The notes: generated by a model from the sequence alone, not told the origin. A stretch of DNA of 64,000 bases from Lasioglossum baleicum (GCF_051020765.1 NW_027469232.1:124001-188000), one strand, 5' to 3'; positions 29,023 to 44,891 are shown, counted from the stretch's first letter. Numbers and translations: made by a program.

Positions 29023-30177
29023 CGCATAACGCATAACGCATAACGCATAACGCATAACGCATAACGCATAACGCATAACGCATAACGCATAACGCATAAC
29101 GCATAACGCATAACGCATAACGCATAACGCATAACGCATAACGCATAACGCATAACGCATAACGCATAACGCATAACGCATAACGCATAACGCATAACGC
29201 ATAACGCATAACGCATAACGCATAACGCATAACGCATAACGCATAACGCATAACGCATAACGCATAACGCATAACGCATAACGCATAACGCATAACGCAT
29301 AACGCATAACGCATAACGCATAACGCATAACGCATAACGCATAACGCATAACGCATAACGCATAACGCATAACGCATAACGCATAACGCATAACGCATAA
29401 CGCATAACGCATAACGCATAACGCATAACGCATAACGCATAACGCATAACGCATAACGCATAACGCATAACGCATAACGCATAACGCATAACGCATAACG
29501 CATAACGCATAACGCATAACGCATAACGCATAACGCATAACGCATAACGCATAACGCATAACGCATAACGCATAACGCATAACGCATAACGCATAACGCA
29601 TAACGCATAACGCATAACGCATAACGCATAACGCATAACGCATAACGCATAACGCATAACGCATAACGCATAACGCATAACGCATAACGCATAACGCATA
29701 ACGCATAACGCATAACGCATAACGCATAACGCATAACGCATAACGCATAACGCATAACGCATAACGCATAACGCATAACGCATAACGCATAACGCATAAC
29801 GCATAACGCATAACGCATAACGCATAACGCATAACGCATAACGCATAACGCATAACGCATAACGCATAACGCATAACGCATAACGCATAACGCATAACGC
29901 ATAACGCATAACGCATAACGCATAACGCATAACGCATAACGCATAACGCATAACGCATAACGCATAACGCATAACGCATAACGCATAACGCATAACGCAT
30001 AACGCATAACGCATAACGCATAACGCATAACGCATAACGCATAACGCATAACGCATAACGCATAACGCATAACGCATAACGCATAACGCATAACGCATAA
30101 CGCATAACGCATAACGCATAACGCATAACGCATAACGCATAACGCATAACGCATAACGCATAACGCATAACGCATAA
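29023..30177. repeat. Longest perfect run, 165 canonical units
   Basis: From the end of the form B core at 29,002 to the CGCATAT that precedes the form A core at 30,199, every unit reads CGCATAA (1,155 bp). By eye this is the longest uninterrupted run in the window. It marks the boundary between the form B 5-kb repeats and a cluster of form A boxes. It could reflect recent expansion, or collapse or expansion during assembly. Confidence 0.9.
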
Positions 30178-30695
30178 CGCATATCGCATAACGCATAACG
30201 TTCAATGAAAAAGTCATAACGCATAACGCATAACGCATAACGCATAACGCATAACGCATAACGCATAACGCATAACGCATAACGCATAACGCATAACGCA
30301 TAACGCATAACGCATAACGCATAACGCATAACGCATAACGCATAACGCATAACGCATAACGCATAACGCATAACGCATAACGCATAACGCATAACGCATA
30401 ACGCATAACGCATAACGCATAACGCATAACGCATAACGCATAACGCATAACGCATAACGCATAACGCATAACGCATAACGCATAACGCATAACGCATAAC
30501 GCATATCGCATAACGCATAACGTTCAATGAAAAAGTCATAACGCATAACGCATAACGCATAACGCATAACGCATAACGCATAACGCATAACGCATAACGC
30601 ATAACGCATATCGCATAACGCATAACGTTCAATGAAAAAGTCATAACGCATAACGCATATCGCATAACCCGTAAAGCAAAACGCATAACACATAA
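30178..30695. repeat. Cluster of three form A boxes
   Basis: Core boxes at 30,199, 30,521 and 30,626, spaced 322 and 105 bp. The 105-bp gap is the smallest in the window. The first two lack the CCCGTAA/AGCACAA tail and are followed directly by canonical units. The third has the tail with AGCAAAA in place of AGCACAA, a substitution seen nowhere else. This is an island of form A between form B regions. Confidence 0.9.
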
Positions 30696-32207
30696 CGCAT
30701 AACGCATAACGCATAACGCATAACGCATAACGCATAACGCATAACGCATAACGCATAACGCATAACGCATAACGCATAACGCATAACGCATAACGCATAA
30801 CGCATAACGCATAACGCATAACGCATAACGCATAACGCATAACGCATAACGCATAACGCATAACGCATAACGCATAACGCATAACGCATAACGCATAACG
30901 CATAACGCATAACGCATAACGCATAACGCATAACGCATAACGCATAACGCATAACGCATAACGCATAACGCATAACGCATAACGCATAACGCATAACGCA
31001 TAACGCATAACGCATAACGCATAACGCATAACGCATAACGCATAACGCATAACGCATAACGCATAACGCATAACGCATAACGCATAACGCATAACGCATA
31101 ACGCATAACGCATAACGCATAACGCATAACGCATAACGCATAACGCATAACGCATAACGCATAACGCATAACGCATAACGCATAACGCATAACGCATAAC
31201 GCATAACGCATAACGCATAACGCATAACGCATAACGCATAACGCATAACGCATAACGCATAACGCATAACGCATAACGCATAACGCATAACGCATAACGC
31301 ATAACGCATAACGCATAACGCATAACGCATAACGCATAACGCATAACGCATAACGCATAACGCATAACGCATAACGCATAACGCATAACGCATATCGCAT
31401 AACGCATAACGCATAACGCATAACGCATAACGCATAACGCATAACGCATAACGCATAACGCATAACGCAGAACGCAGAACGCATAACGCATAACGCATGA
31501 CGCATAACGCATGACGCATAACGCATAACGCATAACGCATAACGCATAACGCATAACGCATAACGCATAACGTATAACGCTTAACGCATAACGCATAACG
31601 CATAACGCATAACGCGTAACGCATAACGGATAACGTATAACGCTTAACGCATAACGCATAACGCATAACGCATAACGCGTAACGCATAACGCATAACGCA
31701 TAACGCATAACGCATAACGCATAACGCATAACGCATAACGCATAACGCATAACGCATAACGCATAACGCATAACGCATAACGCATAACGCATAACGCATA
31801 ACGCATAACGCATAACGCATAACGCATAACGCATAACGCATAACGCATAACTCATAACGCATAACGCATAACGGATAACGCATAACGCATAACGCATAAC
31901 GCATAACGCATAACGCATAACGCATAACGCATAACGCATAACGCATAACGCATAACGCATAACGCATAACGCATAACGCATAACGCATAACGCATAACGC
32001 ATAACGCATAACGCATAACGCATAACGCATAACGCATAACGCATAACGCATAACGCATAACGTATAACGCTTAACGCATAACGCATAACGCATAACGCAT
32101 AACGCGTAACGCATAACGGATAACGCATAACGGATAACGCATAACGCATAACGCATAACGGATAACGCATAATGCATAACGCATTACGCATAACGCATAA
32201 CGCATGA
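30696..32207. repeat. Pure run then CGCAGAA landmark segment
   Basis: A 99-unit perfect run (30,696-31,388) ends at a CGCATAT unit (31,389) that is not followed by a core box. The CGCAGAA/CGCATGA landmark is at 31,466. Two CGTATAA-CGCTTAA junctions with CGCGTAA and CGGATAA follow (about 31,571-31,690), then a CTCATAA near 31,851 with CGGATAA close by. A second CGTATAA-CGCTTAA junction near 32,063 leads into TGCATAA and CGCATTA before the box 2 at 32,208. Confidence 0.85.
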
Positions 32208-35049
32208 CACATTACTCATAACGCATTACGCATAACGCATTACGCATAACGCATAACGCATAATGCATAACGCATTACGCATAACGCATAACGCTCAATG
32301 AAAAAGTCATAACGCATAACGCATATCGCATAACCCGTAAAGCACAACGCATAACACATAACGCATAACGCATAACGCATAACGCATAACGCATAACGCA
32401 TAACGCATAACGCATAACGCATAACGCATAACGCATAACGCATAACGCATAACGCATAACGCATAACGCATAACGCATAACGCATAACGCATAACGCATA
32501 ACGCATAACGCATAACGCATAACGCATAACGCATAACGCATAACGCATAACGCATAACGCATAACGCATAACGCATAACGCATAACGCATAACGCATAAC
32601 GCATAACGCATAACGGATAACGAATAACGCATATCGCATAACGTATAACGCATAACGCATAACGCATAACGCATAACGCATAACGCATAACGCATAACGC
32701 ATAACGCATAACGCATAACGCATAACGCATAACGCATAACGCATAACGCATAACGCATAACGCATAACGCATAACGCATAACGCATAACGCATAACGCAT
32801 AACGCATAACGCATAACGCATAACGCATAACGCATAACGCATAACGCATAACGCATAACGCATAACGCATAACGCATAACGCATAATGCATAACGCATAA
32901 CGCATAACGCATAACGCATAATGCATAACGCATAACGCATAACGCATAAAGCATAACGCTTAACGAATAACGCATAACGCATGACACATTACTCATAACG
33001 CATTACGCATAACGCATAACGCATAACGGATAACGCATAATGCATAACGCATAACGCTTAACGCATGACGCATATCGCATAACGCATAACGCATAACGCA
33101 TAACGGATAACGCATAACGCATAATGCATAACGCATAACGCATAACGCATAACGCATAACGCATAACGCATAACGCATAACGCATAACGCATAACGCATA
33201 ACGCATAACGCATAACGCATAACGCATAACGCATAACGCATAACGCATAACGCATAACGCATAACGCATAACGCATAACGCATAACGCATAACGCATAAC
33301 GCATAACGCATAACGCATAACGCATAACGCATAACGCATAACGCATAACGCATAACGCATAACGCATAACGCATAACGCATAACGCATAACGCATAACGC
33401 ATAACGCATAACGCATAACGCATAACGCTTAACGCATAACGGATAACGAATAACGCATATCGCATAACGCATAACGCATAACGCATAACGCATAACGCAT
33501 AACGCATAACGCATAACGCATAACGCATAACGCATAACGCATAACGCAGAACGCATAACGCATAACGCATAACGCATAACGCATAACGCATAACGCATAA
33601 CGCATAACGCATAACGCATAACGCATAACGCATAACGCATAACGCATAACGCATAACGCATAACGCATAACGCATAACGCATAACGCATAACGCATAACG
33701 CATAACGCATAACGCATAACGCGTAACGCATAACGGATAACGTATAACGCATAACGCATAACGCATAACGCATAACGCATAACGCATAACGTATAACGCT
33801 TAACGCATAACGCATAACGCATAACGCATAACGCGTAACGCATAACGGATAACGCATAACGGATAACGCATAACGCATAACGCATAACGGATAACGCATA
33901 ATGCATAACGCATTACGCATAACGCATAACGCGTAACGCATAACGGATAACGTATAACGGATAACGAATAACGCATATCGCATAACGCATAACGCATAAC
34001 GCATAACGCATAACGCATAACGCATAACGCATAACGCATAACGCATAACGCATAACGCATAACGCATAACGCATAACGCATGACGCATGACGCATGACGC
34101 ATGACGCATGACGCATAACGCATAACGCATAACGCATAACGCATAACGCATAACGCATAACGCATAACGCATAACGCATAACGCATAACGCATAACGCAT
34201 AACGCATAACGCATAACGCATAACGCATAACGCATAACGCGTAACGCATAACGGATAACGTATAACGCTTAACGCATAACGCATAACGCATAACGCATAA
34301 CGCGTAACGCATAACGCGTAACGCATAACGCATAACGCATAACGCATAACGCATAACGCATAACGCATAACGCATAACGCATAACGCATAACGCATAACG
34401 CATAACGCATAACGCATAACGCATAACGCATAACGCATAACGCATAACGCATAACGCATAACGCATAACGCATAACGCATAACGCATAACGCATAACGCA
34501 TAACGCATAACGCATAACGCATAACGCATAACGCATAACGCATAACGCATAACGCATAACGCATAACGCATAACGCATAACGCATAACGCATAACGCATA
34601 ACGCATAACGCATAACGCATAACGCATAACGCATAACGCATAACGCATAACGCATAACGCATAACTCATAACGCATAACGCATAACGGATAACGCATAAC
34701 GCATAACGCATAACGCATAACGCATAACGCATAACGCATAACGCATAACGCATAACGCATAACGCATAACGCATAACGCATAACGCATAACGCATAACGC
34801 ATAACGCATAACGCATAACGCATAACGCATAACGCATAACGCATAACGCATAACGCATAACGCATAACGCATAACGCATAACGCATAACGCATAACGCAT
34901 AACGTATAACGCTTAACGCATAACGCATAACGCATAACGCATAACGCGTAACGCATAACGGATAACGCATAACGGATAACGCATAACGCATAACGCATAA
35001 CGGATAACGCATAATGCATAACGCATTACGCATAACGCATAACGCATGA
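32208..35049. repeat. Mosaic form B segment 1
   Basis: Box 2 at 32,208 and form B core at 32,292 (84-bp spacing). A long canonical run and the five-unit landmark at 32,614 follow. AGCATAA, CGCTTAA and CGAATAA then lead to a box 2 at 32,985 that has no core. Scattered TGCATAA units occur near 32,885, 32,919 and 33,122. CGGATAA-CGAATAA-CGCATAT without the final CGTATAA occurs near 33,439 and 33,958. Five consecutive CGCATGA units lie at 34,077-34,111. CGTATAA-CGCTTAA junctions occur near 33,789, 34,259 and 34,902. No gene. Confidence 0.82.
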
Positions 35050-38000
35050 CACATTACTCATAACGCATTACGCATAACGCATAACGCATAATGCATAACG
35101 CATTACGCATAACGCATAACGCTCAATGAAAAAGTCATAACGCATAACGCATATCGCATAACCCGTAAAGCACAACGCATAACACATAACGCATAACGCA
35201 TAACGCATAACGCATAACGCATAACGCATAACGCATAACGCATAACGCATAACGCATAACGCATAACGCATAACGCATAACGCATAACGCATAACGCATA
35301 ACGCATAACGCATAACGCATAACGCATAACGCATAACGCATAACGCATAACGCATAACGCATAACGCATAACGCATAACGCATAACGCATAACGCATAAC
35401 GCATAACGCATAACGCATAACGCATAACGCATAACGCATAACGGATAACGAATAACGCATATCGCATAACGTATAACGCATAACGCATAACGCATAACGC
35501 ATAACGCATAACGCATAACGCATAACGCATAACGCATAACGCATAACGCATAACGCATAACGCATAACGCATAACGCATAACGCATAACGCATAACGCAT
35601 AACGCATAACGCATAACGCATAACGCATAACGCATAACGCATAACGCATAACGCATAACGCATAACGCATAACGCATAACGCATAACGCATAACGCATAA
35701 CGCATAATGCATAACGCATAACGCATAACGCATAACGCATAACGCATAACGCATAACGCATAACGCATAAAGCATAACGCTTAACGAATAACGCATAACG
35801 CATGACACATTACTCATAACGCATTACGCATAACGCATAACGCATAACGGATAACGCATAATGCATAACGCATAACGCTTAACGCATGACGCATATCGCA
35901 TAACGCATAACGCATAACGCATAACGGATAACGCATAACGCATAATGCATAACGCATAACGCATAACGCATAACGCATAACGCGTAACGCATAACGGATA
36001 ACGCATAACGGATAACGCATAACGCATAACGCATAACGGATAACGCATGACGCATAACGGATAACCCACAACGCATAACGCATAAAGCATAGTCCATAAC
36101 GCATAACGCATGACACATTACTCATAACGCATTACGCATAACGCATAACGCATAATGCATAACGCATTACGCATAACGCATAACGCATGACACATTACTC
36201 ATAACGCATTACGCATAACGCATAACGCATAATGCATAACGCATTACGCATAACGCATAACGCTCAATGAAAAAGTCATAACGCATAACGCATATCGCAT
36301 AACCCGTAAAGCACAACGCATAACACATAACGCATAACGCATAACGCATAACGCATAACGCATAACGCATAACGCATAACGCATAACGCATAACGCATAA
36401 CGCATAACGCATAACGCATAACGCATAACGCATAACGCATAACGCATAACGCATAACGCATAACGCATAACGCATAACGCATAACGCATAACGCATAACG
36501 CATAACGCATAACGCATAACGCATAACGCATAACGCATAACGCATAACGGATAACGAATAACGCATATCGCATAACGTATAACGCATAACGCATAACGCA
36601 TAACGCATAACGCATAACGCATAACGCATAACGCAGAACGCATAACGCATAACGCATAACGCATAACGCATAACGCATAACGCATAACGCATAACGCATA
36701 ACGCATAACGCATAACGCATAACGCATAACGCATAACGCATGACGCATGACGCATAACGCATAACGCATAACGCATAACGCATAACGCATAACGCATAAC
36801 GCATAACGCATAACGCATAACGCATAACGCATAACGCATAACGCATAACGCATAACGCATAACGCATAACGCATAACGCATAACGCATAACGCATAACGC
36901 ATAACGCATAACGCATAACGCATAACGCATATCGCATAACGCATAACGTTCAATGAAAAAGTCATAACGCATAACGCATAACGCATAACGCATAACGCAT
37001 AACGCATAACGCATAACGCATAACGCATAACGCATAACGCATAACGCATAACGCATAACGCGTAACGCATAACGCGTAACGCATAACGCATAACGCATAA
37101 CGGATAACGCATGACGCATAACGCATAACGCATAACGCATAACGCATAACGCATAACGCATAACGCATAACGCATAACGCATAACGCATAACGCATAACG
37201 CATAACGCATAACGCATAACGCATAACGCATAACGCATAACGCATAACGCATAACGCATAACGCATAACGCATAACGCATGACGCATGACGCATAACGCA
37301 TAACGCATAACGCATAACGCATAACGCATAACGCATAACGCATAACGAATAACGCATATCGCATAACGTATAACGCTTAACGCATAACGCATAACGCATA
37401 ACGCATAACGCATAACGCATAACGCGTAACGCATAACGGATAACGCATAACGGATAACGCATAACGCATAACGCATAACGCATAACGCATAACGCATAAC
37501 GCGTAACGCATAACGGATAACGCATAACGCATAACGCATAACGCATAACGCATAACGCATAACGCATAACGCATAACGCGTAACGCATAACGGATAACGC
37601 ATAACGGATAACGCATAACGCATAACGCATAACGGATAACGCATAATGCATAACGCATTACGCATAACGCATAACGCATGACACATTACTCATAACGCAT
37701 TACGCATAACGCATAACGCATAATGCATAACGCATTACGCATAACGCATAACGCTCAATGAAAAAGTCATAACGCATAACGCATATCGCATAACCCGTAA
37801 AGCACAACGCATAACACATAACGCATAACGCATAACGCATAACGCATAACGCATAACGCATAACGCATAACGCATAACGCATAACGCATAACGCATAACG
37901 CATAACGCATAACGCATAACGCATAACGCATAACGCATAACGCATAACGCATAACGCATAACGCATAACGCATAACGCATAACGCATAACGCATAACGCA

Positions 38001-38136
38001 TAACGCATAACGCATAACGCATAACGCATAACGCATAACGCATAACGCATAACGCATAACGCATAACGCATAACGCATAACGCATAACGGATAACGCATA
38101 ATGCATAACGCATTACGCATAACGCATAACGCATGA
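35050..38136. repeat. Mosaic form B segment 2
   Basis: Box 2 at 35,050 with core at 35,120. The five-unit landmark is at 35,442. A coreless box 2 at 35,806 is introduced by AGCATAA-CGCTTAA-CGAATAA. A doubled box 2 lies at 36,114 and 36,191, with a core at 36,261. Another five-unit landmark is at 36,548. A form A core without tail is at 36,947, and box 2 with core at 37,682/37,752. The 35,120 block closely repeats the 32,292 block. Confidence 0.82.
36114..36204 (+). repeat. Doubled box 2, 77-bp spacing (six pairs)
   Basis: Two box 2 elements with starts exactly 77 bp (11 units) apart: 36,114/36,191, 43,499/43,576, 45,718/45,795, 49,092/49,169, 51,605/51,682 and 52,921/52,998. The first member always follows AGCATAG-TCCATAA. 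The second is followed 70 bp later by a form B core in five of the six; 51,682 is the exception. All lie between 36 and 53 kb. Confidence 0.92.
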
Positions 38137-41100
38137 CACATTACTCATAACGCATTACGCATAACGCATAACGCATAATGCATAACGCATTACGCATAAC
38201 GCATAACGCTCAATGAAAAAGTCATAACGCATAACGCATATCGCATAACCCGTAAAGCACAACGCATAACACATAACGCATAACGCATAACGCATAACGC
38301 ATAACGCATAACGCATAACGCATAACGCATAACGCATAACGCATAACGCATAACGCATAACGCATAACGCATAACGCATAACGCATAACGCATAACGCAT
38401 AACGCATAACGCATAACGCATAACGCATAACGCATAACGCATAACGCATAACGCATAACGCATAACGCATAACGCATAACGCATAACGCATAACGCATAA
38501 CGCATAACGCATAACGCATAACGGATAACGAATAACGTATAACGCATAACGTATAACGCATAACGCATAACGCATAACGCATAACGCATAACGCATAACG
38601 CATAACGCATAACGCATAACGCATAACGCATAACGCATAACGCATAACGCATAACGCATAACGCATAACGCATAACGCATAACGCATAACGCATAACGCA
38701 TAACGCATAACGCATAATGCATAACGCATAACGCGTAACGCATAACGCGTAACGCATAACGCATAACGCATAACGGATAACGCATGACGCATAACGCATA
38801 ACGCATAACGCATAACGCATAACGCATAACGCATAACGCATAACGCATAACGCATAACGCATAACGCATAACGCATAACGCATAACGCATAACGCATAAC
38901 GCATAACGCATAACGCATAACGCATAACGCATGACGCATGACGCATAACGCATAACGCATAACGCATAACGCATAACGCATAACGCATAACGCATAACGC
39001 ATAACGAATAACGCATATCGCATAACGTATAACGCTTAACGCATAACGCATAACGCATAACGCATAACGCATAACGCGTAACGCATAACGGATAACGCAT
39101 AACGGATAACGCATAACGCATAACGCATAACGCATAACGCATAACGCATAACGCATAACGCGTAACGCATAACGGATAACGCATAACGCATAACGCATAA
39201 CGCATAACGCATAACGCATAACGCATAACGCATAACGCATAACGCATAACGCATAACGCATATCGCATAACGCATAACGTTCAATGAAAAAGTCATAACG
39301 CATAACGCATATCGCATAACCCGTAAAGCACAACGCATAACACATAACGCATAACGCATAACGCATAACACATAACGCATAACGCATAACGCATAACGCA
39401 TAACGCATAACGCATAACGCATAACGCATAACGCATAACGCATAACGCATAACGGATAACGAATAACGCATATCGCATAACGTATAACGCATAACGCATA
39501 ACGCATAACGCATAACCCATAACGCATAACGCATAACGCATAACGCATAACGCATAACGCATAACGCATAACGCATAACGCATAACGCATAACGCATAAC
39601 GCATAACGCATAACGCATAACGCATAACGCATAACGCATAACGCATAACGCATAACGCATAACTCATAACGCATAACGCATAACGCATAACGCATAACGC
39701 ATAACGCATAACGCATAACGCATAACGCATAACGCATAACGCATAACGCATAACGCATAACGCATAACGCATAACGCATAACGCATAACGCATAACGCAT
39801 AACGCAGAACGCATAACGCGTAACGCATAACGCGTAACGCATAACGCATAACGCATAACGGATAACGCATGACGCATAACGCATAACGCATAACGCATAA
39901 CGCATAACGCATAACGCATAACGCATAACGCATAACGCATAACGCATAACGCATAACGCATAACGCATAACGCATAACGCATAACGCATAACGCATAACG
40001 CATAACGCATAACGCATAACGCATAACGCATGACGCATGACGCATAACGCATAACGCATAACGCATAACGCATAACGCATAACGCATAACGAATAACGCA
40101 TATCGCATAACGTATAACGCTTAACGCATAACGCATAACGCATAACGCATAACGCATAACGCATAACGCGTAACGCATAACGGATAACGCATAACGGATA
40201 ACGCATAACGCATAACGCATAACGCATAACGCATAACGCATAACGCATAACGCATAACGCGTAACGCATAACGGATAACGCATAACGCATAACGCATAAC
40301 GCATAACGCATAACGCATAACGCATAACGCATAACGCGTAACGCATAACGGATAACGCATAACGGATAACGCATAACGCATAACGCATAACGGATAACGC
40401 ATAATGCATAACGCATTACGCATAACGCATAACGCATGACACATTACTCATAACGCATAACGCATAACGCATAACGCATAATGCATAACGCATTACGCAT
40501 AACGCATAACGCTCAATGAAAAAGTCATAACGCATAACGCATATCGCATAACCCGTAAAGCACAACGCATAACACATGACGCATAACGCATAACGCATAA
40601 CGCATAACGCATAACGCATAACGCATAACGCATAACGCATAACGCATAACGCATAACGCATAACGCATAACGCATAACGCATAACGCATAACGGATAACG
40701 CATAATGCATAACGCATTACGCATAACGCATAACGCATGACACATTACTCATAACGCATTACGAATAACGCATAACGCATAATGCATAACGCATTACGCA
40801 TAACGCATAACGCTCAATGAAAAAGTCATAACGCATAACGCATATCGCATAACCCGTAAAGCACAACGCATAACACATAACGCATAACGCATAACGCATA
40901 ACGCATAACGCATAACGCATAACGCATAACGCATAACGCATAACGCATAACGCATAACGCATAACGCATAATGCATAACGCATAACGCATAACGCATAAC
41001 GCATAACGCATAACGCATAACGCATAACGCATAACGCATAACGCATAACGCATAACGCATAACGCATAACGCATAACGCATAACGCATAACGCATAACGC

Positions 41101-42651
41101 ATAACGCATAACGCATAACGGATAACGAATAACGCATATCGCATAACGTATAACGCATAACGCATAACGCATAACGCATAACGCATAACGCATAACGCAT
41201 AACGCATAACGCATAACGCATAACGCATAACGCATAACGCATAACGCATAACGCATAACGCATAACGCATAACGCATAACGCATAACGCATAACGCATAA
41301 CGCATAACGCATAACGCATAACGCATAACGCATAACGCATAACGCATAACGCATAACGCATAACGCATAACGCATAACGCATAACGCATAACGCATAATG
41401 CATAACGCATAACGCATAACGCATAACGCATAACGCATAACGCATAACGCATAACGCATAACGCATAAAGCATAACGCTTAACGAATAACGCATAACGCA
41501 TGACACATTACTCATAACGCATTACGCATAACGCATAACGCTTAACGCATAACGGATAACGAATAACGCATATCGCATAACGTATAACGCATAACGCATA
41601 ACGCATAACGCATAACGCATAACGCATAACGCATAACGCATAACGCATAACGCATAACGCATAACGCATAACGCATAACGCATAACGCATAACGCAGAAC
41701 GCATAACGCATAACGCATAACGCATAACGCATAACGCATAACGCATAACGCATAACGCATAACGCATAACGCATAACGCATAACGCATGACGCATGACGC
41801 ATGACGCATAACGCATAACGCATAACGCATAACGCATAACGCATAACGCATAACGCATAACGCATAACGCATAACGCATAACGCATAACGCATAACGCAT
41901 AACGCATAACGCATAACGCATAACGCGTAACGCATAACGCGTAACGCATAACGCATAACGCATAACGGATAACGCATGACGCATAACGCATAACGCATAA
42001 CGCATAACGCATAACGCATAACGCATAACGCATAACGCATAACGCATAACGCATAACGCATAACGCATAACGCATAACGCATAACGCATAACGCATAACG
42101 CATAACGCATAACGCATAACGCATAACGCATAACGCATAACGCATAACGCATAACGCATAACGCATGACGCATGACGCATAACGCATAACGCATAACGCA
42201 TAACGCATAACGCATAACGCATAACGCATAACGCATAACGCATAACGAATAACGCATATCGCATAACGTATAACGCTTAACGCATAACGCATAACGCATA
42301 ACGCATAACGCATAACGCGTAACGCATAACGGATAACGCATAACGGATAACGCATAACGCATAACGCATAACGCATAACGCATAACGCATAACGCATAAC
42401 GCGTAACGCATAACGGATAACGCATAACGCATAACGCATAACGCATAACGCATAACGCATAACGCATAACGCATAACGCGTAACGCATAACGGATAACGC
42501 ATAACGGATAACGCATAACGCATAACGCATAACGGATAACGCATAATGCATAACGCATTACGCATAACGCATAACGCATGACACATTACTCATAACGCAT
42601 TACGCATAACGCATAACGCATAATGCATAACGCATTACGCATAACGCATAA
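38137..42651. repeat. Mosaic segment 3
   Basis: Box 2/form B pairs at 38,137/38,207, 40,440/40,510, 40,741/40,811 and 42,582. A form A core is at 39,278. At 38,523 the five-unit landmark is altered (CGTATAA and a canonical unit replace CGCATAT and the unit after it). Normal landmarks are at 39,453, 41,119 and 41,553. The 40,440 box 2 has a canonical unit in place of CGCATTA, and the 40,741 box 2 has CGAATAA two units after CTCATAA; both are private changes. A coreless box 2 follows AGCATAA-CGCTTAA-CGAATAA at 41,504. Confidence 0.82.
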
Positions 42652-44233
42652 CGCTCAATGAAAAAGTCATAACGCATAACGCATATCGCATAACCCGTAA
42701 AGCACAACGCATAACACATAACGCATAACGCATAACGCATAACGCATAACGAATAACGCATAACGCATAACGGATAACGCATAACGCATAACGCATAACG
42801 CATAACGCATAACGCATAACGCATAACGCATAACGCATAACGCATAACGCATAACGCATAACGCATAACGCATAACGCATAACGCATAACGCATAACGCA
42901 TAACGCATAACGCATAACGCATAACGCATAACGCATAACGCATAACGCATAACGCATAACGCATAACGCATAACGCATAACGCATAACGCATAACGCATA
43001 ACGCATAACGCATAACGCATAACGCATAACGCATAACGCATAACGCATAACGCATAACGCATAACGCATAACGCATAACGCTTAACGCATAACGGATAAC
43101 GAATAACGCATATCGCATAACGTATAACGCATAACGCATAACGCATAACGCATAACGCATAACGCATAACGCATAACGCATAACGCATAACGCATAACGC
43201 ATAACGCATAACGCATAACGCAGAACGCATAACGCATAACGCATAACGCATAACGCATAACGCATAACGCATAACGCATAACGCATAACGCATAACGCAT
43301 AACGCATAACGCATAACGCATAACGCATAACGCATAACGCATAACGCATAACGCATATCGCATAACGCGTAACGCATAACGGATAACGCATAACGGATAA
43401 CGCATAACGCATAACGCATAACGGATAACGCATGACGCATAACGGATAACCCACAACGCATAACGCATAAAGCATAGTCCATAACGCATAACGCATGACA
43501 CATTACTCATAACGCATTACGCATAACGCATAACGCATAATGCATAACGCATTACGCATAACGCATAACGCATGACACATTACTCATAACGCATTACGCA
43601 TAACGCTTAACGCATAATGCATAACGCATTACGCATAACGCATAACGCTCAATGAAAAAGTCATAACGCATAACGCATATCGCATAACCCGTAAAGCACA
43701 ACGCATAACACATAACGCATAACGCATAACGCATAACGCATAACGCATAACGCATAACGCATAACGCATAACGCATAACGCATAACGCATAAGGCATAAC
43801 GCATAACGCATAACGCATAACGCATAACGCATAACGCATAACGCATAACGCATAACGCATAACGCATAACGCATAACGCATAACGCATAACGCATAACGC
43901 ATAACGCATAACGCATAACGCATAACGCATAACGCATAACGCATAACGCATAACGCATAACGCATAACGCGTAACGCATAACGGATAACGCATAACGCAT
44001 AACGCATAACGCATAACGCATAACGCATAACGCATAACGCATAACGCATAACGCATAACGCGTAACGCATAACGGATAACGCATAACGGATAACGCATAA
44101 CGCATAACGCATAACGGATAACGCATAATGCATAACGCATTACGCATAACGCATAACGCATGACACATTACTCATAACGCATTACGCATAACGCATAACG
44201 CATAATGCATAACGCATTACGCATAACGCATAA
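42652..44233. repeat. 1.6-kb repeat, copy 1
   Basis: Form B core at 42,652, CGCTTAA then the five-unit landmark at 43,093, CGCAGAA at about 43,219, CGCATAT with CGCGTAA near 43,354, AGCATAG-TCCATAA, doubled box 2 at 43,499 and 43,576, core at 43,646, a GGCATAA unit near 43,793, and two CGCGTAA-CGGATAA sections. The length is 1,582 bp (226 units). It recurs 2,240 bp downstream. Private differences are CGAATAA and CGGATAA near 42,751-42,772 and a CGCTTAA at about 43,604. Confidence 0.85.
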
Positions 44234-44891
44234 CGCTCAATGAAAAAGTCATAACGCATAACGCATATCGCATAACCCGTAAAGCACAACGCATAACACA
44301 TAACGCATAACGCATAACGCATAACGCATAACGCATAACGCATAACGCATAACGCATAACGCATAACGCATAACGCATAACGCATAACGCATAACGCATA
44401 ACGCATAACGCATAACGCATAACGCATAACGCATAACGCATAACGCATAACGCATAACGCATAACGCATAACGCATAACGCATAACGAATAACGCATATC
44501 GCATAACGTATAACGCTTAACGCATAACGCATAACGCATAACGCATAACGCATAACGCGTAACGCATAACGGATAACGCATAACGGATAACGCATAACGC
44601 ATAACGCATAACGCATAACGCATAACGCATAACGCATAACGCGTAACGCATAACGGATAACGCATAACGCATAACGCATAACGCATAACGCATAACGCAT
44701 AACGCATAACGCATAACGCGTAACGCATAACGGATAACGCATAACGGATAACGCATAACGCATAACGCATAACGGATAACGCATAATGCATAACGCATTA
44801 CGCATAACGCATAACGCATGACACATTACTCATAACGCATTACGCATAACGCATAACGCATAATGCATAACGCATTACGCATAACGCATAA
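44234..44891. repeat. Spacer block between the 1.6-kb repeats
   Basis: Form B core at 44,234, a canonical run, CGAATAA-CGCATAT-canonical-CGTATAA-CGCTTAA near 44,487, three CGCGTAA-CGGATAA sections, TGCATAA-CGCATTA, then box 2 at 44,822. The part from about 44,517 repeats the part from about 42,277 at an offset of 2,240 bp (320 units). Confidence 0.82.

Noticed and set aside
32885..33130. ATGCAT palindromes made by TGCATAA units
   Set aside because: A 6-bp palindrome follows automatically from one C-to-T change; no longer dyad or hairpin is formed.
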